NCBI GenBank assembly: GCA_033002965.1
Contig: JAURVB010009136.1
Location: 1-64,000 of the forward strand
From: Piper betle
Taxonomy: Eukaryota > Streptophyta > Magnoliopsida > Piperales > Piperaceae
Length of the DNA: 64,000 bases
Direction of reading: 5' to 3'
Below are positions 52,373 through 63,099 of this stretch, in pieces; within the stretch, counting starts at the first letter, position 1, and each line of letters starts with the position of its first letter. The notes under the pieces are model-generated. The model had not been told where the DNA came from. It did no database searches and worked only from the letters and a program-made list of their open reading frames with translations. The position numbers and the translations under genes were made by a program.

Positions 52373-53252
52373 ACATGTAAGTTGTCTTGCCTAATGCTAT
52401 AAGATGAACCGCATTTATGTGTGATTGAGCTCATAACTCGTCACCTACTATTTTAGCTTCTAGAACTATAAGCATAGTGAACTCCCTAAAGCAAGTTAAC
52501 TTGTCATATACTAGGCAGCTTGTCAAAGCATGACCCAAGTTAGACACACGAGCAGGATCTCCACCCAAATCTACAAAAAATACAACACTCATAACTCATC
52601 TTCCCCACTTGACCCAGACTCAGAATTAGGTGTTGGACATCTCCAAATCTACAGAGGCTTTGCACCACCCTAAAGTCTAAAGAGCTAGCAGATCACGAAG
52701 GTTGGGTGAACAATGCGGGTACTGCATGGTCTGAGCTTCAGAGTTTTAAACTATCACGAGGAACACGAGAAGGCACACCAATTTGTAAAGAGGTCTGAGC
52801 TATTTTGATGGTGTTGGATTCCTTGTGTTTCCCATCTTCACCTACTTCACCAACCTTAGATGCGGGTATGGGAGCTGGTTATGCAATTATACTGTCACTG
52901 GTATGGAATGCGAGGAATAGCAGCATCAATGAATCCTTCTTGCCTACCTTTGTCCTTTTTCGTTCTAGAGCCAAGCTGCATGGGGACATGGACACATGGT
53001 GTTGTACCTGGGCGTGTACAGCTAGCAATATGCTATGACTCGACTTTTGGCTGTTTGATGCCACTCATCCTATACTTACATTTGAGCCCAAAACTATCTT
53101 TAATCCTTATCTATAGAACGTATGTGTAAACTATCCTAGAGTCACTCTCACATTTTAGCCAGCGAAAAAATATCACATAAATTAATAATGCACGAAGTAT
53201 CATATCTATTTACAAAGAAGTACAACTCTTCTTCTTTTCAAACGGGTATGAT

Positions 53253-53962
53253 TAGGGGTGCTAATTGAGCGAGCGAGCCGAGCTCAACATGTGTTCGAAC
53301 TCGGCTCGAATAGCCCGAAACTACGTGCTCGAACTCGACTCGAAATCAAACGAGTTTTGGACATGCATGCCGAGTTCGACTCGAATATCTTTTATGTGTT
53401 CGAGCTCGACTCGAGCTCGAATATACTTAAACTGTTTAATTTTTTTGTGAGCTGTGATTTTTGTGAGCCCGTTCGCCCAGCTCGATTAAAAAGTCAAAAG
53501 TACCTCATTTAAAAAAAAGGCCGATGTGAATTGAACCCACAACCTTTGAAGACTGTTTAATTTTTTTGCCGATTAAAAGTTAAAAGTACCTCATTTTAAA
53601 AAAAATAAGGCCGATGTGAATTGAACCCACAACTTTGAAGTCATCAAGGTGAATACTTACCATCTCAACTATCTTGCTTCTTTGTTATTATAATATTACA
53701 TATATATATAATAATATAATATAATATAAAATATAATATAAAGACTATATTATTATATTATTTTATCGAGTCGAGTTCGAGTCGAACTACGAGTCGAGTT
53801 CGAGTTACAACCGAGTCGAGTCAGAGTCGAACACGACCTTGCTCAAGCTCGGCTCGTAAGATTCGAGTTCGAGTCGAGTATTTAAATGTCGAGTTTCGAG
53901 TCGAGTCAAGCCGAGCCGAACGCTAAATGCTCACGAGCTGGCTCGCTCACTAGGGAACCGTA
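53253..53962. mobile_element. hAT-type MITE with 8-bp target-site duplication
   Basis: A perfect 8-bp duplication GGTATGAT flanks it (53245-53252 and 53963-53970). Termini are TAGGGGTGCTAATTGAGCGA at the left and, reverse complemented, TACGGTTCCCTAGTGAGCGA at the right. Both subterminal regions are packed with GAGTCGAG and GAGCTCG words in opposite orientation, so the element can fold back. It has no transposase. The start TAGGGGTG resembles the termini of the full hAT element at 10796-15102. Confidence 0.85.
53618..53671 (-). repeat. tRNA-derived SINE-like unit with pol III A and B boxes
   Basis: On the minus strand TAGTTGAGATGG (53671-53660) fits the A-box consensus, and GGTTCAATTC (53627-53618) fits the B box. 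About 32 bases lie between them, a normal spacing. A run of T follows soon after. The B-box half is repeated at 53537-53528 (GGTTCAATTC in the same GTGGGTTCAATTCACATCGG context). It does not fold as a complete tRNA, so a tRNA-derived SINE head inside the hAT MITE is the best reading. Confidence 0.6.
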
Positions 53963-54410
53963 GGTATGATTCTAAGACTCTTCCTTCTAAACGGGTATGG
54001 GAGCTGGTTATGCAATTATACTGTCACTGGTATGGAATGCGAGGAATAGCAGCATCAATGAATCCTTCTTGCCTACCTTTGTCCTTTTTCGTTCTAGAGC
54101 CAAGCTGCATGGGGACATGGACACATGGTGTTGTACCTGGGCGTGTAATATGCATAGCATATTATGCTATGACTCGACTTTTGGCTGTTTGATGCCACTC
54201 ATCCTATACTTACATTTGAGCCCAAAACTATCTTTAATCCTTATCTATAGAACGTATGTGTAAACTATCCTAGAGTCACTCTCACATTTTAGCCAGCGAA
54301 AAAATATCACATAAATTAATAATGCACGAAGTATCATATCTATTTACAAAGAAGTACAACTCTTCTTCTTTTCAAACGGGTATGATTGTATGACTCTTCC
54401 TTCCAAACGG

Positions 54411-54854
54411 GTAGCTTTCACAATCTAGTTAATAAAATGACGTCACATAAATTTATTTAATGTAAAAAGCAGTATACATTTATCAAATAGGTTTGATTTT
54501 TCATTAAAAAAGGGATATGGCTCGTTGAGTAATCTCGGTGTAACTTTTCCTTGACAAGTGTCTTGTTTTCAATTTCATAATGTTTCAATTTAATTTGACC
54601 CCTTTTTTTTCTGTTTTCATGGTGGACAAAAGCTGTTATAGCTAGTCCCATCTCTTAATCAAATCTGGCTCTTATTAATATTTTTAAGGTAAAAATAACG
54701 TAATATTTATTAATACATATCTTGCACTTGCATGAGCTCCTAAATAATGAACGTAAAATATATAACTTACTAATTTCACATTCATCTACGCCATTTTCAT
54801 AAATTCTCGTATTATTTGCCTAAGCTTAAAGGTATAATTTTCAACAAAATAGTA

Positions 54855-54892
<38 letters not shown>

Positions 54893-55542
54893 CGCACAAA
54901 GTATATTCCTTAATTTCTAGAAAAGGAGTTAGTGCCAATCAATGGGCCGAAAAAGAAGTTAAGGTGGGCCTGGTGGCTGTGTGGGTATTATATAGACAGT
55001 TATGTGGTCCCATAGAGTAATTCTTGGTGGACATTGGCAGTGCATATATCAGTTAGTACTGTGGACCCATGAATAGATGGTGGGCTTGGACTTGTTCAAA
55101 AATCTGTCCCTCTTCGTTAAATCTTTGGTAGATATGTTCGGATATTGATGTCTAACAATTATTAGGTATTCATTGGTCACATTTTGACGCTAGTCAATAG
55201 TATTCGCGCCTTATTGACGTCCAAAACGCTTTAAGGTCGAGTTTAGACACATGTTTATTATCATTTAACGTCCTTTATGTTTATGCAATTTTGAAATTAA
55301 AGTTAAACGCAATGTAACAATATGATTGTGTACGTTTGACACTAACTCAAAATTTGATATTTTGTACATAAAATTAAATTTCAAGAGAAAATATTAAACT
55401 ATCTTCGAGTAATTTAATTGTAACAAGAGTAAAGTATGTTCATGACTCAATAATAATTTTAATATAAGAATAAAGTTTCAATGTCTGAATATATTATCCT
55501 ATACACAACATCCCCCTACCCTGTGTGCTAGTGATCACTGTA

Positions 55543-55623
<81 letters not shown>

Positions 55624-57169
55624 AACATAAACACACACAACATCCAATTGGTATTAAAATTTTTCATCATAAAGCCAAATTAAAATTTTAAATAAAAAAA
55701 TAGAACTCCACTAAAACTTTTTATGTTATTACTTTATTATGTCTTAACCTTATTAATTATAACTAGCCTAATAATCAATTGTGCTATGCATGGGTGTGTC
55801 CAAACATCAGTTTTACTTACTATTTATCAGGGTATAAGCCAAATCATCTTACATGACTCATATCTTAATTAAACATAAACCAAGCTTGAGTAAATAAGTA
55901 TTGAGCTCGAAATATATAACTTGATAATCAACTAAGTTTGAACAAATTAATTTTAATACAAACTGAACATGAACAAAATGGTGCTTGATTTGACTCGGCT
56001 CATTTACACCCCTATTTGTGGCTCATAGAAGATGTCTATTCTTTTTTATAAATCTTCTACAAATTAAATAAGGGTTTATTTAAGATTTTAGATCAAAGGA
56101 AAGATGATTTGGACAAAGCCATATTATTAGTCCAAATAATTGAATCCTACATTAATTATTTTTTCATAGTTGGCATAAATATCGTGTCACTCGTGGTCTT
56201 TGTTAGAGATAGATTTCATTGAAGATAACCTCTAAAAATTTTGATCTTAAAGATAAACTCTATTTATTAATTGAAAATAAAAATTATAATAATTTAATAT
56301 ATATTATTTTATTTTGTTGTATTTTAATTAATTAAATTTCATACTTTTCATCCGCGTGGCTTTTGATTTATCTACCAAACCATTAAAACGTAGAGTACCC
56401 ATCTTTTGTTTTGGGTTTTTTGAGAGCATGTTTTGGTTTCTGATCTTATTATGTCTTCAGACACTATAGCCTTGATCAATATGCCAAAAATCATCAGTCA
56501 TAGAAATAACTAAACAAACATTAACTAGCTTATCAAACTAAATCACCTTCATGTTGAAATTAAAAGCTCGCAAAATTGAAGCTAAATAATGTGACTTTGA
56601 AATTATCAATGGAAACTTTACAAATATATGTTGGTTATCAGAATATTGCAACATTACCCTTATAACATGCCAAATATTATCCCCTTTTAATTTCTCTGGT
56701 TCTCAATTTGCATGGGGCTTTGATGTCGATCTGTCTGATATAATTCAATTCATGAAAAACATGTATGTGGATGTTTCAACTTTTCATTTGGGGCAGTGTG
56801 ATCAGTGACCCATCAAAATGTATGTTTCATGGTCACTTTAGATTTCAATATTGTAGAATAAAACATGAAGTATTTTCTCAACGCAGAACTAGGCCTCTAT
56901 TTACTTCAACATATATTTATGATATGTAGGAGATTGTTTGTTATGTTATACGGCATAATTGACTTGTATAATCAGATGAACAAATGATAATCATTGATTT
57001 TTGTTATATATATTGAGAACCAATAGCGGGACTCACATACCCACTAATCGGCGTCAATAAACGTCCTTCTACAATATCAACAGTAACATAAACATTGCTC
57101 AACATTATTTTTTTTCTAAAAAACAAGATAGAAATCAAAGAAAAGAAAGCAAAACGACGATAAATAGGT
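54411..57169. other. AT-rich intergenic DNA with microsatellites
   Basis: A (TA)n microsatellite lies at 54858-54891 and a compound (CT)n(AT)n repeat at 55547-55618. A TTTACACCCCTA motif near 56004, after GACTCGGCTC, looks like the right end of another decayed hAT MITE. No gene recognised. Confidence 0.5.
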
Positions 57170-57620
57170 TCAAGTCGGATATGGCTATATTGATATCCGA
57201 TCCGAATCCAACAATCAGAAACTTTGACCGAATTGGAAGATTACTTCCAAATCATTTACCTTATCATTCTAATATGTAAAACCCTTATCCAATCCAAATA
57301 CGAAGATTTCATCCATTTCATTTACCATATTCGTATCCGATTCAAATATACAAAACCTGTATCTGATTCGAATTCAACACGATTAATTAAAATAATATAA
57401 ATATTAATATAGATTTAATATAAAATGGACAAAAAATTTTTCTATAGTTGAAAATGTAATTTTATAAAATATTATCTATTCTGATCAGATAGATCGATTC
57501 AAATATTTTTAGATATATTATGTGTTTGAAAAATTCAAACCCGAATCCGATTCAAACTGGTTTCCAATATCAAATTTATGGATATCGGATATTAGAACCT
57601 TATCCTTAAAAATGATTAAC
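57170..57620. repeat. Foldback MITE with GATATCCGATCCGAAT-type ends
   Basis: The left part contains GATATCCGATCCGAATCC and the right part GAATCCGATTC with GGATATCGGATAT, so the halves are imperfect inverted repeats around an AT-rich centre. TTCGTATCCGATTCAAAT near 57330 repeats the theme. No coding capacity. Boundaries are approximate and no target duplication was identified. Confidence 0.5.
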
Positions 57621-58042
57621 ACCATTTTTATAAATGGGGTAGGGCTACAACCAAACCGAACTAACAAAATCATAATCAGTTTGTTAATTGGTTAACCATG
57701 TTATTCCTTTCCTAAATTTGTAACAACTGGAATTAATAATTATAATGAACGAAGCCAAGCTTTTCTCGTTGGCTAGATTTCGACACAAATTTATTTGAGG
57801 TCTAGCTAAACTCAATTTGACATTTGTGCTTATTGGAATTAATAAATAGACGTTTGATTTGACTCGTAGAAAATTAACTTTTGGACCACAAATTCACTAA
57901 AATTAATAATTGAGAGCTTAGGGGAAAAGGTCAGTGATTAAGCACATAATGCAATTTAAATAATAAAAGAACCCTTGGTTTATTTAAGTTGAATAAGAGG
58001 GGTGTTAATTGAAATTTGTAGTCTAAAGTACATATATATATT
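57621..58042. other. AT-rich intergenic DNA, no gene seen
   Basis: Nothing recognised beyond short inverted words likely derived from old MITEs. Confidence 0.35.
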
Positions 58043-58784
58043 TGCAGCGCATGGCCTGTGGGCCGTTGGATGAAAATCCAATGGCCCACAGGCCTCAATC
58101 CATAGCCCCACCCGCTGACCCGCCTAACCCACGTCCGACCCGCCCGCCCGCCCGCCCGAACCCCGCCGTCCGCCCGACGCCGCCCACCCGACAGCGCCGC
58201 CCGCCCGACCCTACCCGCCGCCCTGTGGCCAACCACCCCGTCGTGGCTCCCAGGGCAAGCTCCGCCCGTCCAACCCCCCCCCCCCCCTCGGCCGTGGCTC
58301 CCCCAGACAGCGCCGCCCGCTCGACCCCGCCGCCCCGCAACCGACCCCCCCCGCCGCCGCGGCTTCCCCGGCAAGCGCCACCAGCAGGCCCTGCGCCCGG
58401 CCCCACCGCGATCGACGAGCCTACCACCCCACCGCAGCCCGCCCCAAGCCGCGCGCCCCCGCCCCCCGCCGTGGCCCCCCAAGCCGCCCGCCCCTTCACG
58501 CGCCGCGTCGGAGAGGCGACGGCTTGGGGGGCCACGACGGGGGGGCGTCACCGCGAGCTTGGGGTGGGCCGGCGGGCTGCGGTGGGGTGGTGGGCTTGTC
58601 GGTCGCGGTGGGGGGCCGGCGCAGGGCCGCGGGCGTCGCTTTCCAGGGAAGCCGCGGTGGCGGGGGGGTCGGTCGCAGGGCGGCGGCGGGGTCGGGCGGG
58701 CGGCACCCGACAGGCACGCTAGCAGTCGAACGGAGTTAGACGGGTCGAACAGATTGGGTGTGGACTTGAGGCCTGTGCGCTGCA
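58043..58784. mobile_element. GC-rich inverted-repeat element
   Basis: The outer termini are inverted: TGCAGCGCATGGCCTG (58043) against, reversed, TGCAGCGCACAGGCCT (58784). Inside, 58312-58486 and 58520-58704 are imperfect reverse complements about 175-185 bases long around a 33-base spacer. The left arm also holds a partial direct duplication of the unit starting GACAGCGCCGCCCGC. An 18-base-arm hairpin lies at 58053-58094. The whole is extremely GC-rich and sits between ATATATA tracts. Long open frames on both strands follow from the lack of AT-rich stops and show no domain. Superfamily unknown; a Mutator-like foldback is one possibility. Confidence 0.75.
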
Positions 58785-58789
58785 GCACA

Positions 58790-58825
<36 letters not shown>

Positions 58826-60710
58826 TTTTTATGATTTTACAAATTATTGTGGTGGAACAAAAATACAACGTGTTGCTTTGTTCATATAAACTAGCCTAAT
58901 GAACTTGAAATATAAAGAAAATAATTTATTTTGTTTATTTTAAAATAAGTTTGAGTTAACTAATTCGAAGATTAATAAATATTTTTAAAATAATTAAAGG
59001 GCGTATGGGGCCATGCTTGCAGCCAATAGAGAAGCTCAAAACGGCAACGGGCCCACACGTGCCAGCGCGGGAATCAATTTTCAACGGAGAGCGGACTCCC
59101 AAATAGCGGGAATTTTATTCCAATTATACCCTCGATTTTTCTCCATTATCACGATTGTGCTCGTCTGCTAATAATAGCTTAATCTACTTGACCTTATATA
59201 AAAACATTCATTTACCACATTTAAATTGGGTAACTTATCTCAATATTCAACATGCCTATAATTTATTTTTGCTCTTCTATTTGTGCTTTAGGATGTCATT
59301 TTAATTCAATTTATTAATGTTTCTTTTGAAATAATTAATTATTAATGTGAAGTCCTTTATTTACAAATTAATGTAATAATTAATATTATTTTAAATATAT
59401 AAAAGAATATCATTTTTTTCACACTAATATGAGTTCTGTTATGACTCTTGTTAAAATTCGGTGTAAGAAATAGGAGAGTTATGGAGCTGACAATTTTTAA
59501 TTTTATGGGTCTATTTAAATTTTTTTGATCTATCAAATAATATTTCTTAGATATTTTAATAAACTGAATTGACTTGTTCAAGAGAAATTGGCTTTATTAA
59601 ATTCAATAATATATATTATATACAGGGAATAATAAGTTGGCAAACACACAAAATATAAATTGGATAATTTTTAATTCCAATTTTAGTATTTTTTCCATGT
59701 AAGGTTAATTTGGGCATTTCATATGGGATCGAAAGATTTTCCCACCCCTTCCCCGCCTTCTTCCCATTTTCACAAGGTAAGATCTTCGTTTTCTTTCTGG
59801 TTTTATGATCTGATTTGTGCTCCGATAGCGATTTGGTGAGTTTTAGATTCATAAAGTTGATTGCTTTTCTTGAAAATTTCGTTTTTTTTCTGTTGCAGGT
59901 GGTTTGTTTGTTTGTTGGCTGTGTGGTGATGGTTTGATGTTGGGGGGGTTGTTATCTTGTTGCTGTGAATGATCTAGGTAGTTTTGATGGATGGGTTAGC
60001 CGATGATTATAGCTGTGTTATATGAAGATCGTGGTTTTTTCTTTTTTGTGTTTAATGATTTGTTGCATCCGAAGGTGCTTCCTTTTGCCTTGAAAAGTTG
60101 TGCTTCTTTTTCAGCTGTTGGTCTTTCGGTTATAGATTCACAGTTATGTTCATACATTTGTTTTTTTTTTGTTGTTGTTAGAATTATGAGTTCCCCTGTT
60201 GGATTTATATTCATGTATGTATAACTGGTTATGCATATCAAATGAAGAACAGGATCATCCAAAGAAGATATAAGTACTTTACAATATTGATGGCAGATAT
60301 GTTATTCTTATTTTTTCTGTATCTGAATTTATCATGTTCTGATCTTTAAGAGCTTACCTGGAAGTCTGAGACACTGAGCTCTTTTGTATGTTATCGGCCA
60401 CAAGCTGGTGAACTACGTTTGGTTGATGTCTGCATATGACACGTTTACTTAGTTGCCCTTTTAACATGTTCTTATAGAGTATCTTCCTCTTCACTTTTAA
60501 ACCACCTCATATATCTTTATTTGATGATTATCTGTGCCTCTCTGCCTTATCTTTACTTGTTAGGTGATTAATTGTTTCATATAATATGAAGATTCAATTT
60601 CTCAATTATGTCATCGTTTCGAGTTTTCTCTACTTATTGCTGATTAAGGCCATGTGCAGTCAGAATAATCTTTGTTATTGAGGGTCCACTGTCAACTTTG
60701 TGGGGTTGAA
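58785..60710. other. Intergenic DNA and upstream region of the NET4-like gene
   Basis: An AT microsatellite lies at 58793-58823. 59690-59780 looks like a 5' UTR, ending at a strong donor CACAAG|GTAAGATC, and GTGCAG near 60658 is a possible acceptor. A 5' UTR intron of about 0.9 kb for the NET4-like gene is therefore plausible. No other gene recognised. Confidence 0.45.
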
Positions 60711-63099
60711 ATGAAAAGAGCTATTTTCAAGCGGTCCCATTCCTGGTGGTCGGACAGTCACATTAATCCCACTAACTCCAAATGGCTTGCTGAAAACATT
60801 GAAGGTAAGATGCTTTGCCAAGTAATAGATGCTACAGAAACTACTCTTTTAAATTTGATTATCATGTTCTTATTTTATTAGCCAATATAACTTTATCAAC
60901 AATAAAATCTTTTACTTGGATGAAAAAATTTTCTTTCTTTGTGAACCCATATTTGTTGTATTAGTATTCTGACTACAAAGAAACAACTACAACTGTTCTT
61001 ACACAAGACATCACAAATATATTATTTCAAAGCTACAACTCTTTAGTATTTGCATGGTATATAGTAACTTGTTTGAAGATGCAAGCATTTTTTATAACAG
61101 AGTTGATTTCCTTCTTTCGAGCAAAACAAACTGTACGTATGAGCTAATACATTCTCGTTTTGAAATTTTGTAAGTTGTTTCTGATTTGATATGAATTCAC
61201 ATAAGCAGTATTTTGAATGCAAGGCATGATACAATCATGATAAATAGCTCCAAATGATTAATGAAAAATACATCTTCTTACGAATTGGTGAAGAATCCAA
61301 AGACATAAAAATAATTGGACTAAGCTCTAAAAGAGAGGATGGACTAGTTATCCATGCTATAGAAATAACCCTGAATGTGAAACTAATTTTGTGGGCTAAT
61401 ATGTAAACTGGATGATATATCCCTCGAGTATACATCAAAGAAATACACTCCTAATTTGGGAATACCTACACTATCAATGCAGAGATGGACCATGCTGTCA
61501 AGCGAATGCTGAAACTTATAGAAGAAGATGGTGACTCATTTCCAAAGAAAGCCGAAATGCATGATCAAAGACGGCCAAAGCTTGTCTCTCTTGTGGAAGA
61601 TTTTTATCGCACGTATCATTCCCTTGCAGAGCGGTATGAGCATGTGACTGGAGAGTTGCGTAAAACCATCTCTTCTGAACTTCAAATGCAAGGTTCTGGT
61701 AGTGGTTCTGACTCTTCATCCCCACCAACTTCTCCAGAGGAAAAGTTATCCAATCATAAGAAAGGCCACCGTGCAGCTCGCTTTGATGCTTTCCTTGGAT
61801 CAGATCATCCCCAGAAAGGAAGCGATAATTCATCCTCCTCATCACAATTTGATTCTGAATCAGAAGATGATACTGCCAAGAGTCAAAATTTAAGCCTGGT
61901 CCAGAATGGGAATGATGATGTGCATCACTTGAGAATAAGTGAACTAGAGAAGGAAATCGTCATTTTAAGTGAGAAGCTGCAAGCCTACGAGAATGATATG
62001 AAATATAGGGAAAGTGGAAGTCAATTGTCCCTTGAATCAAAAATGTCCAGCTTAGAGGGAGAACTTTCTACGGCAAAAGAGAAGTTGAGTGCTTCAGAAA
62101 AGGAGGTTTCAAAATTGAAAATTGAACTTGGAGAGAAGGAGTCGATGCTTGTAGAGCGCGAGTCCTTGCACATAGAACACAATTTAATAGAGGCCAAGCT
62201 CAAATCGGAGAGAGAGCGAACAACAGAGCTGCAGGAGCAAATCTTAGCTCTTGGTAAAGAAGTCACGGATCAGGAACATACTATTGTACAACTGAAAATG
62301 GAGCTTTCTACTGTAAAAGAAAGTTTCTCCCAGGAAAAAACAACAATTCAGGCTGAGTTACATGGACTAGTGGAGTCCAAAGAGTTGGAGCTTGAACTAG
62401 AGAAAAAAGGTCTTTGAACTTCACAAACGCATCGAAGAATTTGAAGCTAATATTTCCAACCATAAGGGCATAGTAGCAGACCTGAAAGCAGAAATTTGTG
62501 AAGCAACTGAAAATTTTCTAAATGAGAAACTTCAGCTGCAGGAGCAGATTTCTAGTTTGATGGAGTCATACAAGACACTAGAAGTAAAGCGTAATTGTTT
62601 AAAAGATGAGCTTACACGCTACAAGTCAGAGAAAACTGAGACGGACTTGGCATTGGAGAAACTTAGAACTGAGAATGACGAGAAAGGGAGCCAATTTGAA
62701 ACATTACAGAAGGATTATGATTCATTCAGGCAAACCTATGACTCTTTGGTCGCAAAGAAAGACGAGCTTATTGCGAAGGTGCTTTCTCTCCTGGCTGACA
62801 TATCTTCAAGAGATGATCAGATTACACACTTGAATGGGCATTTGAACCAACTACAAATTGAGCACATGAAGCTTACACAAGAGCTTGAAGATACAAAGCA
62901 AGCATCACGAGAGCTGAGTGCAAGAGTGGAAAATCTAGAGGTGGAAGTAGATAGACAGACAGATTTGATATCTGATCATGCAGAAGGAAAAAGAGAGGCC
63001 ATTAGGCAGCTATGCTTCTCAATTGAGCATTACCGGGATGGTTATGAAAAACTCGTGCAAGCTCTTCATGGGCAGAGAAGAGCAGTCCTGGCCTCTTGA
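60711..63099 (+). CDS. NET4: NET4-like actin-binding NETWORKED protein, with one frameshift
   Basis: Exon 60711-60804 carries the start of the NAB actin-binding domain (SHSWWSDSHINPTNSKWLAE); the second exon 61483-63099 continues it (MDHAVKRMLKLIEEDGDSFP, then LVEDFYRTYHSLAERYEHVT). The total is about 569 residues, close to NET4A/B. A Ser/Asp-rich linker and a long coiled coil follow, and the end REAIRQLCFSIEHYRDGYEK is the IRQ motif. NET4 proteins link actin to the vacuole membrane through RABG3 GTPases. The frame shifts by one base at the run 62403-62410 (six A, two G). Upstream it meets a stop at 62415-62417; one frame over, it is open with family-like sequence to the normal stop at 63097-63099. 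Start chosen at 60711, just before the NAB domain. It is a disrupting indel or a consensus error. Confidence 0.88.

Larger units (their letters stand above)
52863..54410 (+). repeat. Tandem duplication of an about 430-bp unit, first copy split by a MITE
   Basis: 52863-53252 and 53992-54387 are nearly identical over about 390 bases; the main difference is a small rearrangement at GTGTACAGCTAGC versus GTGTAATATGCATAGC. After removing the MITE at 53253-53962 and one copy of its target duplication, the two units are adjacent direct repeats, each ending in a GTATGATT...GACTCTTCCTTC segment. No gene recognised in the unit. Confidence 0.85.

Noticed and set aside
53600..53690. A functional tRNA gene
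   Set aside because: A and B boxes are present, but no acceptor stem or anticodon arm could be folded convincingly; a SINE-like derivative fits better.
58042..58788. Proline- or glycine-rich frames of 226-285 codons on both strands
   Set aside because: They follow the GC-rich inverted repeat, mirror each other and have no domain.
60003..60224. 73-codon open frame upstream of the NET4-like gene
   Set aside because: Phe-rich T-tract translation in what is probably a 5' UTR intron.
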